NCBI GenBank assembly: GCA_022579005.1
Contig: MU401503.1
Coordinates: 1 to 64,000, forward strand
Direction of reading: 5' to 3'
DNA length: 64,000 bases
Source of the DNA: Poronia punctata
Taxonomy: Eukaryota > Ascomycota > Sordariomycetes > Xylariales > Xylariaceae
The position numbers and the translations under genes are program-made. The notes below the pieces were generated by a model. That model was not told the DNA's origin, searched no databases, and saw only the letters and a list, made by a program, of their open reading frames with translations. Positions 25,358-37,351 of this stretch are shown one piece after another (position 1 is the stretch's first letter; every line of letters begins with the position of its first letter).

Positions 25358-26978
25358 ATGATGCACCCATCGCGGCAAGCGTATGTGGAAGAGGCCGAAG
25401 AGGTATGTTGATCTTCGTTCAGGAAAGAAGCCATGATTTACTGACAGCTCCGGCGCATAGGATCGTGGCATGAGCCTCGATGAAATCCCCACGGACTACG
25501 ACTATGACATGCCCGCGGCGTCGGCGGGCATTGCCCCTGAAAAGGCCTCGGCGCTCCTCTCACAATTCGAGCGCAAAAGGATGGCTGCCAGCCTCGCTGT
25601 GCCCACAGATGACGGACGGGTGCGCGCAAGGCTACGAGAATTGGGCGAGCCCATTACACTATTCGGTGAAGGCCCGGCAGATCGGCGCGACAGATTAAGA
25701 GGGATCCTGTTGAACTTGCAGACGAACCAAAGCGCGACCGAGGCACCAGACGTAACCATGGAAGACGCGTCAGACGAAGAGCAGGAAGACCAAGAGGAGG
25801 AATTTTACACAAATGGAGGCGAGGAGCTCCTGCACGCTCGGAAAGAGATTGCGCGCTACTCGTTGCCAAGAGCGAGGCGGAGGTTAGCTTTCGAGAAACA
25901 AGAGGTATCCATACCCCTGAGGACGCACGTCAAGCATCGCAAACATATCAAAGAGCAACTGCAGGGGTTTGAGCTTCAGGGCAGTCAGACGGCAGGAGAC
26001 AGAAACGTCAGCATGACGAGGATATCGCCAAACGGAGAAATAGTTGCCGCAGGTAACTGGGGAGGCTCGATAAAACTCATCGAGATCCCTTCTCTGAAGG
26101 AGAAGATGACGTTAAGAGGCCATATAAACCGAATAGGCGGTATATCGTGGTTTCCAGGGTCGACCTTACCCGAATGCAACGTGTCACCAAATTCAGTCAA
26201 CCTGGCTTCGGGAGGCGCAGAAGGGCAGGTCAATCTATGGTCTTTGACGCAAGACACCCCTTTAGCAACCTTGGAGGGCCATGGACAACGCGTGGTAAGA
26301 GTCGAGTTCCACCCGTCCGGGCGGTATCTCGCGTCAGCTTCGGACGACACAACCTGGAGATTATGGGATGTGGAGAAAAAGACAGAATTACTTCTACAAG
26401 AGGGCCATTCTCGCGGCGTCTTTGCGGTCAGTTACAATACCGATGGTTCCCTGCTCGCAAGTGGAGGTATGGATAGCATCGCCAGGATATGGGATATGAG
26501 GACTGGGAGAACGGTAATGATCCTCGATGGCCACCTCGACGGTCATATAAAACCTATCCATGGGATTGACTGGGGTTCCGATGGCCACCGGGTCCTGACC
26601 GCATCTGCGGACGGTTGGGTAAAGTGTTGGGACGTTAGGAAAGTGCAAAGAACAGGCGGCATCGGCGCACATACCAGCGCAGTCTCCGACATCCGGTGGT
26701 ACAAGGGAATAGATGACCCCCTATTAGGCATACCGCCCGGGGCTGACGAGAATGGGAACCAGCTACCAAAGAAATCAGGCACGTTCTTTGTCTCTAGTGG
26801 ATTTGACCGCAAGGTCAACATCTTCTCCGCAGATGACTGGACGCTGGTACAGACTCTGCAAGGTCACACGGGGCCGGTTGCATCCGTGGATATTAGCAGA
26901 GACGGCAAATGGATAGTTAGTGGAGGCCACGATAGAAGAGTAAATCTTTGGGGTAGGAACGACGACGAGGGTATATAA
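25358..26978 (+). CDS. PRP4: U4/U6 snRNP protein Prp4 (WD40 repeat)
   Basis: Two exons (25358-25402 and 25461-26978) encode 520 residues. The first exon is only 15 codons (MMHPSRQAYVEEAEE). The 58-nt intron has donor GTATGT, a branch-like ACTGAC at about 25440 and acceptor ATAG at 25460; the nearer AG at 25447 would run into a stop. Residues about 60-100 form the splicing factor motif found near the N-terminus of Prp4 (RVRARLRELGEPITLFGE). An acidic stretch follows, and from about residue 190 to the end there are seven WD repeats (examples: ASASDDTTWRLWD, ASGGMDSIARIWD, SGGHDRRVNLWG), which would form a propeller. Prp4 binds Prp3 and helps hold the U4/U6 di-snRNP and tri-snRNP together in the nucleus. 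The domain order and length fit the family well. Confidence 0.92.
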
Positions 26979-27854
26979 AGACCCTGTCTGACCCATTGGT
27001 AGTAATAGGTTAGGATAGACGTTGGCAGGCAACTATGCTTTTCGGATATGACTGATACCCAATGGAGAGACAAAATTGACGCAACCAATCCCAATACTCA
27101 CAAAGGAGTCTCTATGTACACATGCTCGGCTTGATATTACAAACAGATGCCGCAGGGCAAGCTTCAAGTCATCAATGTGAAGATATGTACTACATCGTGA
27201 CTACGAGTATGATGTTGTTGGAAATACCTATCGTGAGGTACCCAAATCTTACAGGACCAGAAAGAAGGTTGTGCAGGTAACATTTCTGCACTGTATATGA
27301 TCTTGGCACGCTAGTGAATCAATTAAGCAAGCATCTAGACCCACCCCTTCAAAAAACAAATATGGGACCACCGCCGACGAGTTTGAACTTTAAGTAAAAG
27401 TACACAGAGGTACCTATCAATATGTAAATAAGTATTATTTGACCGGCTAGTACATTGTAAAGTGCACATACAATGTGCACCATTGCAGCTTCCCGACCTT
27501 CAGTTACGAGAATCGAGTGCATCATTGGTAGTCGCCGGTTTTCCACTCCTCGCCCATTCATCCTCAACTCTACATTTCTTAAGGTTAACAAGTTTTATAA
27601 TACAAAGAGTCACTGCACAAGTACAACGGGTTTCAGCTACGCGTCTTTCTCTACGTGTACAGTTGAGGGCATCCACATTCCCACTTACTAGACTATAACC
27701 CTGGTCTGGTTCAAGAGGCAATGATTACATCTACCGCCTCCCTTGACGCGCTCCACTCTGGTTAATGCTCTAGCTCAGTCCCAACGCCGCTGTGTTGCGC
27801 CGCCAGACTAAAACGGTTTTTATCCATTCTTTCATCTGGCTTTAAGCCCGCGCG
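26979..27854. other. Intergenic region between PRP4 and the cyclin gene
   Basis: This is the 3' flank of PRP4 and the promoter/leader of the cyclin gene, both plus strand. Several overlapping short frames at 27462-27721 have no recognisable motif. No repeats of note. Confidence 0.4.
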
Positions 27855-29424
27855 ATGGCGAGCATTGATAGGTACCGACCTCCGCCTCGTGAAGGCTATC
27901 AAGCACCCATTCTTCCTCCTAATAGCGGTCGCCCTGGCTCATCTTCCGGCACTCTCTCTGCATCTGCTTCGGGTTCTAATAAATCGCCATCGCGACGGCG
28001 TGACGTGCCGCCTCCAGTTCCCTCCCCGCCCACCCTCTCATCCCGCACGTCGCCTCCTAGACCCCAGTCGCAAAGGGGTTCGTCTTCACCATCCATTCCG
28101 ACAGTCAAGAAGTCTTTGTCTTCTTTCATCATGCCGAAACAGTGGTTATTCACGTCTGACGAGGTCCTCAGCAGCCCGAGCATCTTGGATGGGCTTCCAC
28201 CTGTTGAGGAGAGGTTAAGACGGGCCAAGGGCGTCAATTTTATCTATCAAGCCGGTATACTCTTGGAGTTGCCTCAGGTTACACTCTACGTCGCCGGCGT
28301 CTTCTTCCATCGATTCTACATGAGGTTCAGCATGGTCGAGGAAAAGCAAGGAGTCCACCACTACGTAAGTGTTGCCGCGCTTTTTGCAGTTAGCATTCTC
28401 CGCTCTCCCCGTTTATGCACCTGGATAGAGAGCCCCTGCGCGTAGCTGGACTCTTGTGGATTAGCAAACTGCTATTTCGATTTGCCGAGGTCTACATCAG
28501 AGAGACTGACCGCGGTGCCTTATATAGAACATTGCAGCTACAGCCCTCTTTCTCGCAAACAAGACCGAGGAGAACTGCCGGAAGACCAAGGACATCATCA
28601 TCGCAGTCGCAAAGGTCGCGCAGAAGAATATCAAGCTCATAATCGACGAGCAGTCGAAAGAATACTGGCGGTGGCGGGATAGTATACTTATGTATGAGGA
28701 AGTGATGCTCGAGTGTCTTACGTTCGATGTAATGGTGGACAACCCACACTTCAAACTCTACGAATCCCTCGGCCAGCTTGGCCTCGTACATAACCACACC
28801 CTTCGACATGCCGCTTGGGCGTTTTGCAACGATTCATGCCTGACGGTATTACCCCTTCTTATGGAAGCTCGCGACATCGCCTTGGCGGCCATATATTTCG
28901 CCAGTAATTTTTCCAATATACCGATAGCGGATCTGAATGGAGAGCCGTGGTGGAAAGCGGCTGATACGAAGGAGGATCTCTGTGTCAAAGCGATAGAGGT
29001 AATGAAAGACTTCTATACCGAGAACCCGCTCCGCAAAACCGAAAATCCATATAGTGGATCACCGACATTTAGCATGGAGAGCACTAGACGTGCCAATGAG
29101 GAACCTAGCTCCAGTAACAATGAGTCGCCGGGGACAGAAGGTGAAACGCAAAGTCCCAAATCCAGGGTGGACGGGGTGGACGAGGAGGCGGCCCAACGGG
29201 AGATCGATACAGCAACAGCTGAAACAGTCTCCGAGTCGGCCCCGGGAGATTCAGATGTCGCGCTTAAAGAGGCGGCCAATAACTTAACAATTCACCCAGA
29301 TACAAATGGCGACGGGCTAGCTTCTCCTTCCAAGCGAAAAGTGGATGAATCCTTAGAACCAGAAAGCCGAGAGCAAAAGCGGCAGCGTCTGAGTTCTGAT
29401 GATGAAGGCGAAGTCCATGAATGA
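27855..29424 (+). CDS. Cyclin K/T-type transcription cyclin (Pch1/Ctk2-like)
   Basis: Two exons (27855-28364 and 28528-29424) encode 468 residues; the 163-nt intron splits HHY from NIAATALFL, restoring the cyclin fold. Residues 1-92 are Pro/Ser-rich and disordered. The first cyclin box starts at MPKQWLFTSDEV (93) and includes FFHRFYMR and ALFLANKTEENCRKTKDII, wording typical of cyclins T, K and fungal Pch1/Ctk2 that pair with Cdk9 or Cdk12-like kinases. The second box spans roughly 240-330. The C-terminal 130 residues are acidic and polar, with a lysine/arginine cluster near the end (KRKVDESLEPESREQKRQR) that looks like a nuclear signal. Role inferred from family: activating a kinase that phosphorylates the RNA polymerase II tail. 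I cannot decide between the Cdk9 and the Ctk1/Cdk12 partner. Confidence 0.85.
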
Positions 29425-30601
29425 TTGTATGCGAATATGAGGCAGCTTGCTATACGAAATCAGCAAACGACGAGCACCGCACGAGTCGCCATCTAAGAGT
29501 ACCCGTGCCTCGATCATAACTTCGTCTCAGAAGTTTCTTGATGAGACGAGACAGGCACAAGATAGAAGTCGATATGCGGCTTTAGTACTATACAAGGTCA
29601 CTACAAAGATGCATCACACACTTTAATGCATTGACTACCCACCTGGGTATGTACGCGGCGATTGGGTGTCAACATAATGAAGAAGACGCAAGACGCCGTG
29701 AAATTGGTCTCCCAGGGTGTCTCCTGTTGTTTTTATAGGCTTCTATGGAATGGAAGTCAGGATAGGCTGGCGTTGGGGCGACGTCTAGGATTCAGAAGAC
29801 TGGTTTTAGTTCATCATGGACGTGTGAGAACAACAACGTTCCTCACAATCTTCCTGTACAGTACCGAAGGCTCGGATCAGGGGCCCCAAAACGGAACAGG
29901 CCTACGTGCATCAGATACCCATATACGGTACGTAGGTAGGTAGCTGAATACAGTAGATGTTAACTGGACGGAGTTGCTCTTGCCGAATAATGAGAAGGGT
30001 GTATATAAGCCGAAGGACATCTAATGTGGTGGACTCATATGAGGTAGACGACAGTGGCTGCCCGGCCTTTTAAAAGAAGTGTACAGAAAAATGTTACTCT
30101 CACAGTTGGACGCAGGGCATCGTTTTGGCGGTGAGCAATACTCGTACTGTTAGTTTGTTAAGAGTTGCTGACAGCTCTTCGGTTGCTTAATCCGTCAAAG
30201 AGACTTGTTGTCATCTATTTACAGTGCGGTAGATATCAATAATCGACGCTGACTTATAAACCGACGCCGACGTAGACTGATGCATAGGTACTCGTACTCG
30301 TAATGGTTAAAGGTGAAGAACACGTGACGGATTAAAATCCTACGAGAACGCCGGAAAGGCACCAAGGTAGAGGTGATCCACAGTGCCACAGCACTCACTA
30401 TACGAGTAGACGTAGTAGTACCTAGCTTCCGGAAAAGAGTGGTCCAAGCTCCCTTAGCATTGAAGCGATCTGATTGGACTCAGCTAAACGCTGCGACCGA
30501 GCATCTCTGACGAAAAATCAACGCAACCCTTCAACCACCTATCATCGATAATTCATTCCACCCATCCCCCCAATCGGGCCCATCTTCATCCAGTCGTCAA
30601 A
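29425..30601. other. Intergenic region between the cyclin gene and ATP14
   Basis: No gene is recognised. The region contains TACTCGTA motifs near 30288-30300 and 30398. The final 100 bases are C- and CT-rich, as expected of a strong housekeeping promoter and 5' leader ahead of the ATP synthase gene; the start context is GTCAAAATGC. Confidence 0.45.
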
Positions 30602-31379
30602 ATGCTCGTACAAAGAATTTCGGTACGTTTTGAACCTAAAAGTCAAAGCCAATATCGACGGACGTGGGGAATCTCTCTACTGACGCAATTGATGCTTTGT
30701 ATGTAGACTGCTCGATCGGCCATCTCGGCTGTCACCCGTGTGGCCAGGGTCAACGCCGCCCGCGGATTCATCGCCCCTACCGTTTCCCGACGAGGTGAGT
30801 TGTCGACCATGTCCCCATACGTCCTTATCATCACACGTCACTCGATATATACCGGTCCACCTAGCATACGGAAGATGATGGAGAGAATTCGAAAGGAATG
30901 CCGGAGGATGAGGTCTATTCGGGATTGAAGTTCAAAGCTTGGTCATCCATCACTAGAGCAATCGATTACCCGGGCAGCGGACGAGGAATAATCGTGCATT
31001 TGTTTCTCGTATCAAGTGCTTCTCGGACACTCTCGAATTTCTTTTCAGCAGATTGAACAAGTATATTCAGGAATTCAACTAACACAAACCGTCCCCGACA
31101 GCCGACTTCGTCCAGGAACTCTACCTCAAGGAGCTCAAGGCTTATAAGCCCACACCCATCAAGGATTCAGATAGCGTCGGCAATGTCCAGACATTCAGCC
31201 CGCCGAAAGCCCCCAAGTCGCCCGAAGAGGCCGACCTCGCCAACAGCCTGAAGGAGTACGAGAGCATGGCCGTCGAGGTCGAGGGTAACGAGGGTGCCGC
31301 CGCCGGATCGGCTCCCGCCGTCGTCGAGGACTGGCTAGAAGATGAGGAGGATGATGAGCCCGCCGCCGCTGCTCACTAA
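30602..31379 (+). CDS. ATP14: Mitochondrial F1Fo-ATP synthase subunit h (Atp14)
   Basis: Three exons (30602-30622, 30707-30794, 31102-31379) give 128 residues; introns of 84 and 307 nt begin GTACGT and GTGAGT and end in TAG and CAG. The first exon codes only seven residues (MLVQRIS). The N-terminus is rich in Arg, Ser and Ala without acids (ARSAISAVTRVARVNAARGF), a classic matrix-targeting sequence, probably removed before ADFVQELYLKELKAYKP. The mature part is short, lysine-rich at first and strongly acidic at the end (DWLEDEEDDEPAAAAH). Subunit h belongs to the peripheral stalk of the mitochondrial ATP synthase. Length and sequence match the fungal Atp14 family. It is followed by a GA-rich 3' flank (31410-31440). 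Confidence 0.92.
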
Positions 31380-34300
31380 ACGAAACTTAATGGACGTGCG
31401 AGAAATAGAAGAGAGAGAGAGAGCGAGAGCGAGAGCGAAATCACAACTGAGGATGGAGAGGGGGGCGACACAATGGATAAGGAGGCGAAACTACTATTGC
31501 TTTATAGATGGGGCAATGGTTGGTTGAAAATGTGTCGATTTATTTTACACTCGAAAAGCGCTCAGAGTTGGCCCCTGCCGCGAGAAGAGAGAGTAATCCG
31601 TGTATATTTACGCCAAATGATATCTTTACCGGTATCGAGACAATAACAAAAACGCTTCATTCCCGTCTTAAAACACTTGGTCCGTTGTTTTAACCGCTAA
31701 CGAATTACTCTTTACGGGGGTAATCGATTCGGTTGATGTGATTCCCACGCTTGTTTGTTCTGTTTTCACTGCTTCCCCGAGACGAGACGATAGCAATACA
31801 ATATTGCAAGATACTTCGGACTTGACCTGCTACGTACACGATGACTGTCGAATGCCCTTCTCGAAAAGGTAACTACATGCTCAAGTAGGTAGGTAAATAT
31901 ATACCAGATTACCAGTCCATGCTAACTAGCAGTATGTCGTGCTCCTATAACCTTTTCGTTGCTAGATAGACTAGCTATGGGTATTTTAACATGACAGGTT
32001 GAACGAAACAAAAGTAAGAAAGGAGTACTGGACACGGTATGTACCATACCTCCTTCTCCATAATGGCTGATTCTTGCTACCTATTCCCTTAACTCCCCTA
32101 CACCCTTACAGAACTGACGAACTGAAGAAGGAAGAAACCTCCTGGTTGGTTTGGTTTCCATTGGGCTTGAGAGAAACTAAAGTAAGGAGGGTGATTAGCC
32201 CTGTGTCACATCCGAGATATAGATACTCTTGCGATATGGGTGACAATAAGACTGACTGACTGACTGCAGTTTTCCTTTCTCTTTGGTATTTAAAGAAGGT
32301 CTGTATAGTATTTCTGTTGTTAAAGAGAGAGAGAAAGTAGGAAATACACGCTTTCTTCTCTTTCTTCGGAAGGTGGTTAAAGTAGTTGGTAAGAAAGTAC
32401 TTATAGCGACGGGGACATACATAATTCCCATTCCTGTTTATCAACTACCTTCATATCTCGTTTCCCTCTTCCCCTTCTTTTCCGGGATTTTTACGAGTAC
32501 CTATAGATAGGTAAACTTACAAGGAAGAGAGTACATACTTTACCCAAGTTAGCATACTCGTAGAAGATGCCGATTTGAGAACTTGAATGCTATCTAATAA
32601 TACTAAGGAATAAAAGAAAACCGCATACACGTACGTACGCACACATAATACCTTATATACATGGGTAAGATCCTAAGTAGTAAAGTCAATAGAGTAAGTA
32701 GGTAGACAAGATTACTTATCCCCTTCTCTTCACTTCCCTACTTTACTTTTCTTTTCTTGCCTTGGCATCTAGGTAGAGGTAAAGGTAGAGGTAGAGGTAG
32801 AGGTAGAGCCGCAAAATTGAGAGATCGATCTCGAAATTTTTAAGTCCTATGTCTGTCTAGGCGTATATAAATCTCAGTCTTTCAAGAAAGGAATATCGAT
32901 GGTCATCATCTCACCTTACCTTACCTTACCTTACTTATCAACCTAGCCATACACGCACGCCTACACGCACGCCTACACGCACATATATATGTATATAGAT
33001 ATGAAAAGCCCAACCCTCCCATCTGTCGACTACCTATATACGTACCTACTTACCTCTTACCTAGGTAGATAGATAGATACATCTTACCATTAAGTTAAAG
33101 CCTTAGGTATTTAGGAGGAGGTAGGTACGAGTAAGATAAGAACTTATTTTAACACTTACCTACCTAACCTACAACACTTACTTATAGACGTAGTTAACTT
33201 AACATAAACAACCTTTCTTTTATATATAGCTTACATACCTACCTACCTCGTAGAACAGCAAATACGCGCTTGAAAACACATAAGAGGACATGAAAAGAAA
33301 CAATATTACATTTTCAATACTACTATACAAACTAGACCTTACCTTACCTAAACTTTTCAACTACCTTATACCTTCAAGTATTTTTCTATTTATCTTGTTG
33401 TGCAAATACTAGCAACCCTTAAAAAAGGACATAAAACTAAACTAAACATTCTCTATTATTACAAACTCCTAGCAAAAACAACATTCTTAAAAGTAGGTAA
33501 TAAACTAGCCTATAGTGTATGTAATCACATATAACAAATAGTAAAAGGAACAAACAGAAATCCAAGACAAAAGAAAGAGCATAGAAGAAAGAAGACCGAC
33601 AACCGATAGTCTATATCCAAGGTTTTCCTTTACTCGGCCCCTATCTTACTAAATCTGCCCTACAACGGCATAGTTAGCTTAGTAACTATAAGACCAATTT
33701 AACTACACTTCATATAAATATAGCCTACTTAATACAATGGGAGAGGCGATTACTTCAACACTTCAGGGTTGTATTATTAGCGGGTAACGTATTGGATTAG
33801 ACTATCACTTGGTCTACGTAAATAAAGTATTTTGAACTACCCACCTAGTTTAAGCTTTTCATACGCCAAAACACCCAATAAAGTGCGGGATATATACGGA
33901 AGAGTTATCACATGTCTTAGGACAATATGCAAGTCAACCACCCAAATCCAGAAACAAGTGACGCTAAAACAGTCCTCAAGATACGGATTAAAAAAAAAGG
34001 CAAAAACAAGCGCTAGAATGGATATAAGACCGGTGTGTAGTAGTGGCAATCCTTGCCCTGGGTTTCCTTTTCTTTTTCTTTTCTGCGTTTCCTACGCTAG
34101 CACAGCCGCTCTCCCACCCCAACCCAGTGGTCGTCAGACGCTAAAACAAGGGTCAAAGACGACACGTACTCAAATAGCACATACATGTCTGCTCAGGGGC
34201 ACAGGCGGGCGGGGGACAGGAAAGCAATACACAACAAATCATGAGAACTTCCATGACTCTTTTGGCAATGACCACGGAGCGAATATAAAAGAAAGGCACT

Positions 34301-34602
34301 AAAAGGCGTCCTTATATGTACGTGCTAGAATTTTTCTTGTTATTTGCAAGAGCCGAACGCCCCACCGCCCCTACCGACTCTTCGGGCCTACTGGATCCGG
34401 CCCTGCCCGCATGCGATAATGCCGCCCAATGCAATGATGCCCGTTGAATACAATTTCCTTACGCGCGGAGATAGTGAGAAAGACGAGAATAGATAGAGAA
34501 TGTGTGAAAGTGGGAAAAAGGAGCAAGGTTACGCCAGGCGAGCGGGACCGACGACCAGATAACGCCAAGGTCTAGTAACCTCTTGACCCCATAAATCATT
34601 CG
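31380..34602. other. 3.2-kb gene-free region with microsatellites
   Basis: No gene is supported. Tandem repeats are obvious: a GAGAGA tract at 31410-31438, an AGGTAG run at 32771-32808, a CCTTA run at 32911-32935 and a CACGCCTA run at 32951-32982. Around 33000-33250 the sequence is dense in TACCTACC/GGTAGGTA. The longest frame (33832-34302) has low-complexity content and no homology I recognise. Confidence 0.5.
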
Positions 34603-37351
34603 TCAGAGGTCAAACTGTTGAAAGGGCTCATCCGATTGGTGGTTGGTCTTAACTATACCACTCATCCGGTCCGCCTTTCGGGGGTCAATGTCGTCGAGGT
34701 CATCCCAGTCTGCGTCTTGACCATCCCCATCCCCATCACTCCGGACATCGTCGTCGCTCATGTCCGCATACCGTCCCTTCATGTGGTCGTCAAGTGCGCT
34801 CTCGTCGACATAGGTGAAGCCTTTGAAGTTGGCCTGTGTCGTGGGAGACAGGGGTGTCGAAGCGGCATAACCAGCCGCAAGCTGCATGGCCCGCTCGGTC
34901 AACTCATTCCTATTGTTAAGAGCATTCGTGAACTCGGGGTCGAAGTAAGACACATCCGTCTCCGACTTCAACTTCGGCTTGAACGGAGGGGTTATGAGCT
35001 TCTTCGCTAGAGATTCCCAATCGACATCAGCGAAGAATGGGTGGCGCTTTAACTCCTCCGCGTCGCTGACTGCGCCCAGACGATGCTTGGGGTTTCGATT
35101 AAGCAGCCCTTTGACAAAGTTTCTACCTTCTTGCGACAACGTATCTCGCGGGAAGCGAACCTTGCCGAATGCGATGTTTTTGTACATCTGTTGCGTGTCC
35201 TCGGCGTAGAACGGGCTCCAGCCGCAGCACATTTCGAACACCAGGACGCCAAGAGACCAGAAATCCACCATCTTCGTATAGCCCGACTCGTCTAAAAGCA
35301 CCTCGGGGGCAAGGTATTCCGTTGTCCCGCAGAATGTGTTTGTCGTGTCGTTCTTTGTAAGATTCGCCTTGGACAGCCCGAAGTCACATAGCGCTATGTG
35401 GCCGTTGGCGTCGAGGAGTATGTTTTCCGGCTTCAGATCGCGGTACACAATGTCGTTTTGATGTAGGTGTTGGATAGCGAGAATAAGCTCGGCAATGTAG
35501 AATTTGGCACGCTTCTCGTCGAAACGACCTTCTTTCTGTAGATGCCAAAAGAGTTCCCCGCCAGACATATAGTCCGTCACCAGAAAGAGATCGTTCTGTG
35601 TCTGAAAGGAGAACTTCAACCCAACAATAAAGGGTGACTCCGACGTCGCAGTCCGGACCAGGATATTTCGCTCCCCGACGGTATGTGCTACTTCCTTCTT
35701 TTGCACTATCACCTTCTTCGACAGGACCTTCATGGCGTAGATGCGACTGGTATCTTTCTTCCGCACCTGGTAGACCTGGCCGAATGTACCCTTGCCAATC
35801 AACCGCAAAATCTGGAAATCGTCTGGGCCATAATGTCTCTTTTCCGTGCTTTGATAATACGCCTCGACGTAGATCTCGCCAGTAGGCTCCTTTTCTATCG
35901 TTGTATCTGCATTGCCCTGGAGAGAAAACCAACCTCGTACAGGCTCGTCCTTTCCGGGGAGGACGGCTTGGAAATCCACATGGCCGAGGAATTCTTCGCC
36001 GGTAGGGCTATGGTCATATACCGAGATATCGACAAGCATATCAGAGTCCACGACATCGCTGGGCGCAAAGTCAGCTTCATCGCAAAACACATCGACGCTA
36101 AGGGGAGACGTACAAAACCGCTTCAGCATCCCATTTGGGGCTGGTGAAAGACTTCCGTGTCCGGTTGCGGAAGGCAGTGTAGTCCGAAATACTCGTATTG
36201 CTACTCTGGCGACTTCTCATCGGGATCGCCATGGGGCGGCCTGAATCGCTCCCCTGCCGGGATATTGGTATCCCCCCCGTAAGACCGGTTCCCGGAGGGG
36301 TTACTTCTTCCTCATCCTCGAATGACCTCGGCCCAGGTGATATGAGTTCACTACGCTGGAAGACAGCAACGACATACGGATCCTTACTCTTCCGTAGCCC
36401 GCGTCCCTCCCGTATCTTGATGGTAAGTTTTCCCCTCTGAGGCGGCGCCTGCACACCGCCACTCCGGGAAGTCGAAGTGCTGTTTCGACCTTCGGATCGG
36501 CTAGTTTGCGACGACGATCGGTCTTCGGTGTTAGACGGCTGGGCAACGGAGAGTGCCCTCGTAGGGGTGGACGTGCCGCTCTTTGTTGAGGTAGCAAGTG
36601 TTAGCTTTCTTAGTTTATCAACCGCAGCGGACTCATCAGAAGGACGTGTGGCACGATCTGCGTTGGGGGTTTCAGAAACCAGAGAGCTAGATGTAAGAGA
36701 TGCAGTGACAGAGTCATTCGGATTGGGAACGCCAGTCATAGGGACGCTACTAGTAGTAACGACGCTAGTGACAGGCGAAGCCAAGGTGGATCTGCGGATC
36801 TTATGAGGTAAAGCATCGGCAGCATTCTTTGTAGGCATATTCATTGAGGGTTGGGTCGGCGGAGACATCGAGGCCTCTTGGCCCGAGCCGGCACTGGCAT
36901 CCCTCGATTTCTGTCCCCTTTCAGAGGGAGTATTCGAGCTTGGGGGAGTAGGATAAGGGTGGAAAAAGGACGTCGCCTGTGCTTGTTCCGGAGGCTCTAT
37001 CCTCTCATGTGCAAGGAGAGGCGAGGCTACAGCTTCCCCACCCTTGATTGAATCCATATCTAGTACAGTGGATAGTTCATTCTTCTTTTTTGCATCCTTC
37101 TCTTCCTGATGCGACGTAGGATCGGGCGTCTCAGTGACTCGTGCTTGGGTAGAACGATGCGAAGATGAAAAAGGCAAAGCCGAAGGGGTAGAACGAACCT
37201 GGCCGAAGTAGCTCATAATACCCGGCAGCCGCTTATCTTTGAGGTCGGGTTGGGGTGTCGCAATCCCGGATCTCGGGGTCTCAAAGCCGATCTGGTCCGC
37301 TTCATCTTCTGGTGGTGAAACCCTGCGGAGCACATTGTTAATCTCGGCCAT
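34603..37351 (-). CDS. SCH9: AGC kinase Sch9 with N-terminal C2 domain
   Basis: Two exons (37351-36114 and 36058-34603) encode 897 residues. The 55-nt intron has donor GTACGT, branch GCTGAC and acceptor CAG, and rejoins AV|FDVV inside the C2 domain. Residues 1-300 are Ser/Thr/Pro-rich. The C2 domain spans about 306-480 with a long Ser-rich insertion (GRPMAIPMRSRQSSNTS). The kinase domain spans about 494-755: glycine loop GKGTFG (501-506), Lys523, YRD Asp620, DFG 638-640, activation-loop Thr654 in TFCGT. The tail has STPLSP (about 813-818) and the hydrophobic motif FKGFTY (824-829), followed by an acidic extension. In yeast Sch9 is a TORC1 target that controls growth, ribosome production and stress resistance. 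The ATG at 37351 is chosen; a TTG seven codons upstream in frame is not a credible fungal start. Confidence 0.93.

Noticed and set aside
32911..32982. CRISPR-like array
   Set aside because: The repeats are simple tandem units (CCTTA, CACGCCTA) without spacers.
33832..34302. 156-codon frame as a gene
   Set aside because: It begins at TTG only, is low-complexity and lies in a microsatellite-rich stretch.
36098..36129. A 16-nt intron (GTACGT...CTTAG) or frameshift in SCH9
   Set aside because: It restores the frame but is far too short for a fungal spliceosomal intron. A 55-nt intron with the same donor, a GCTGAC branch site and CAG acceptor gives a better C2-domain sequence.
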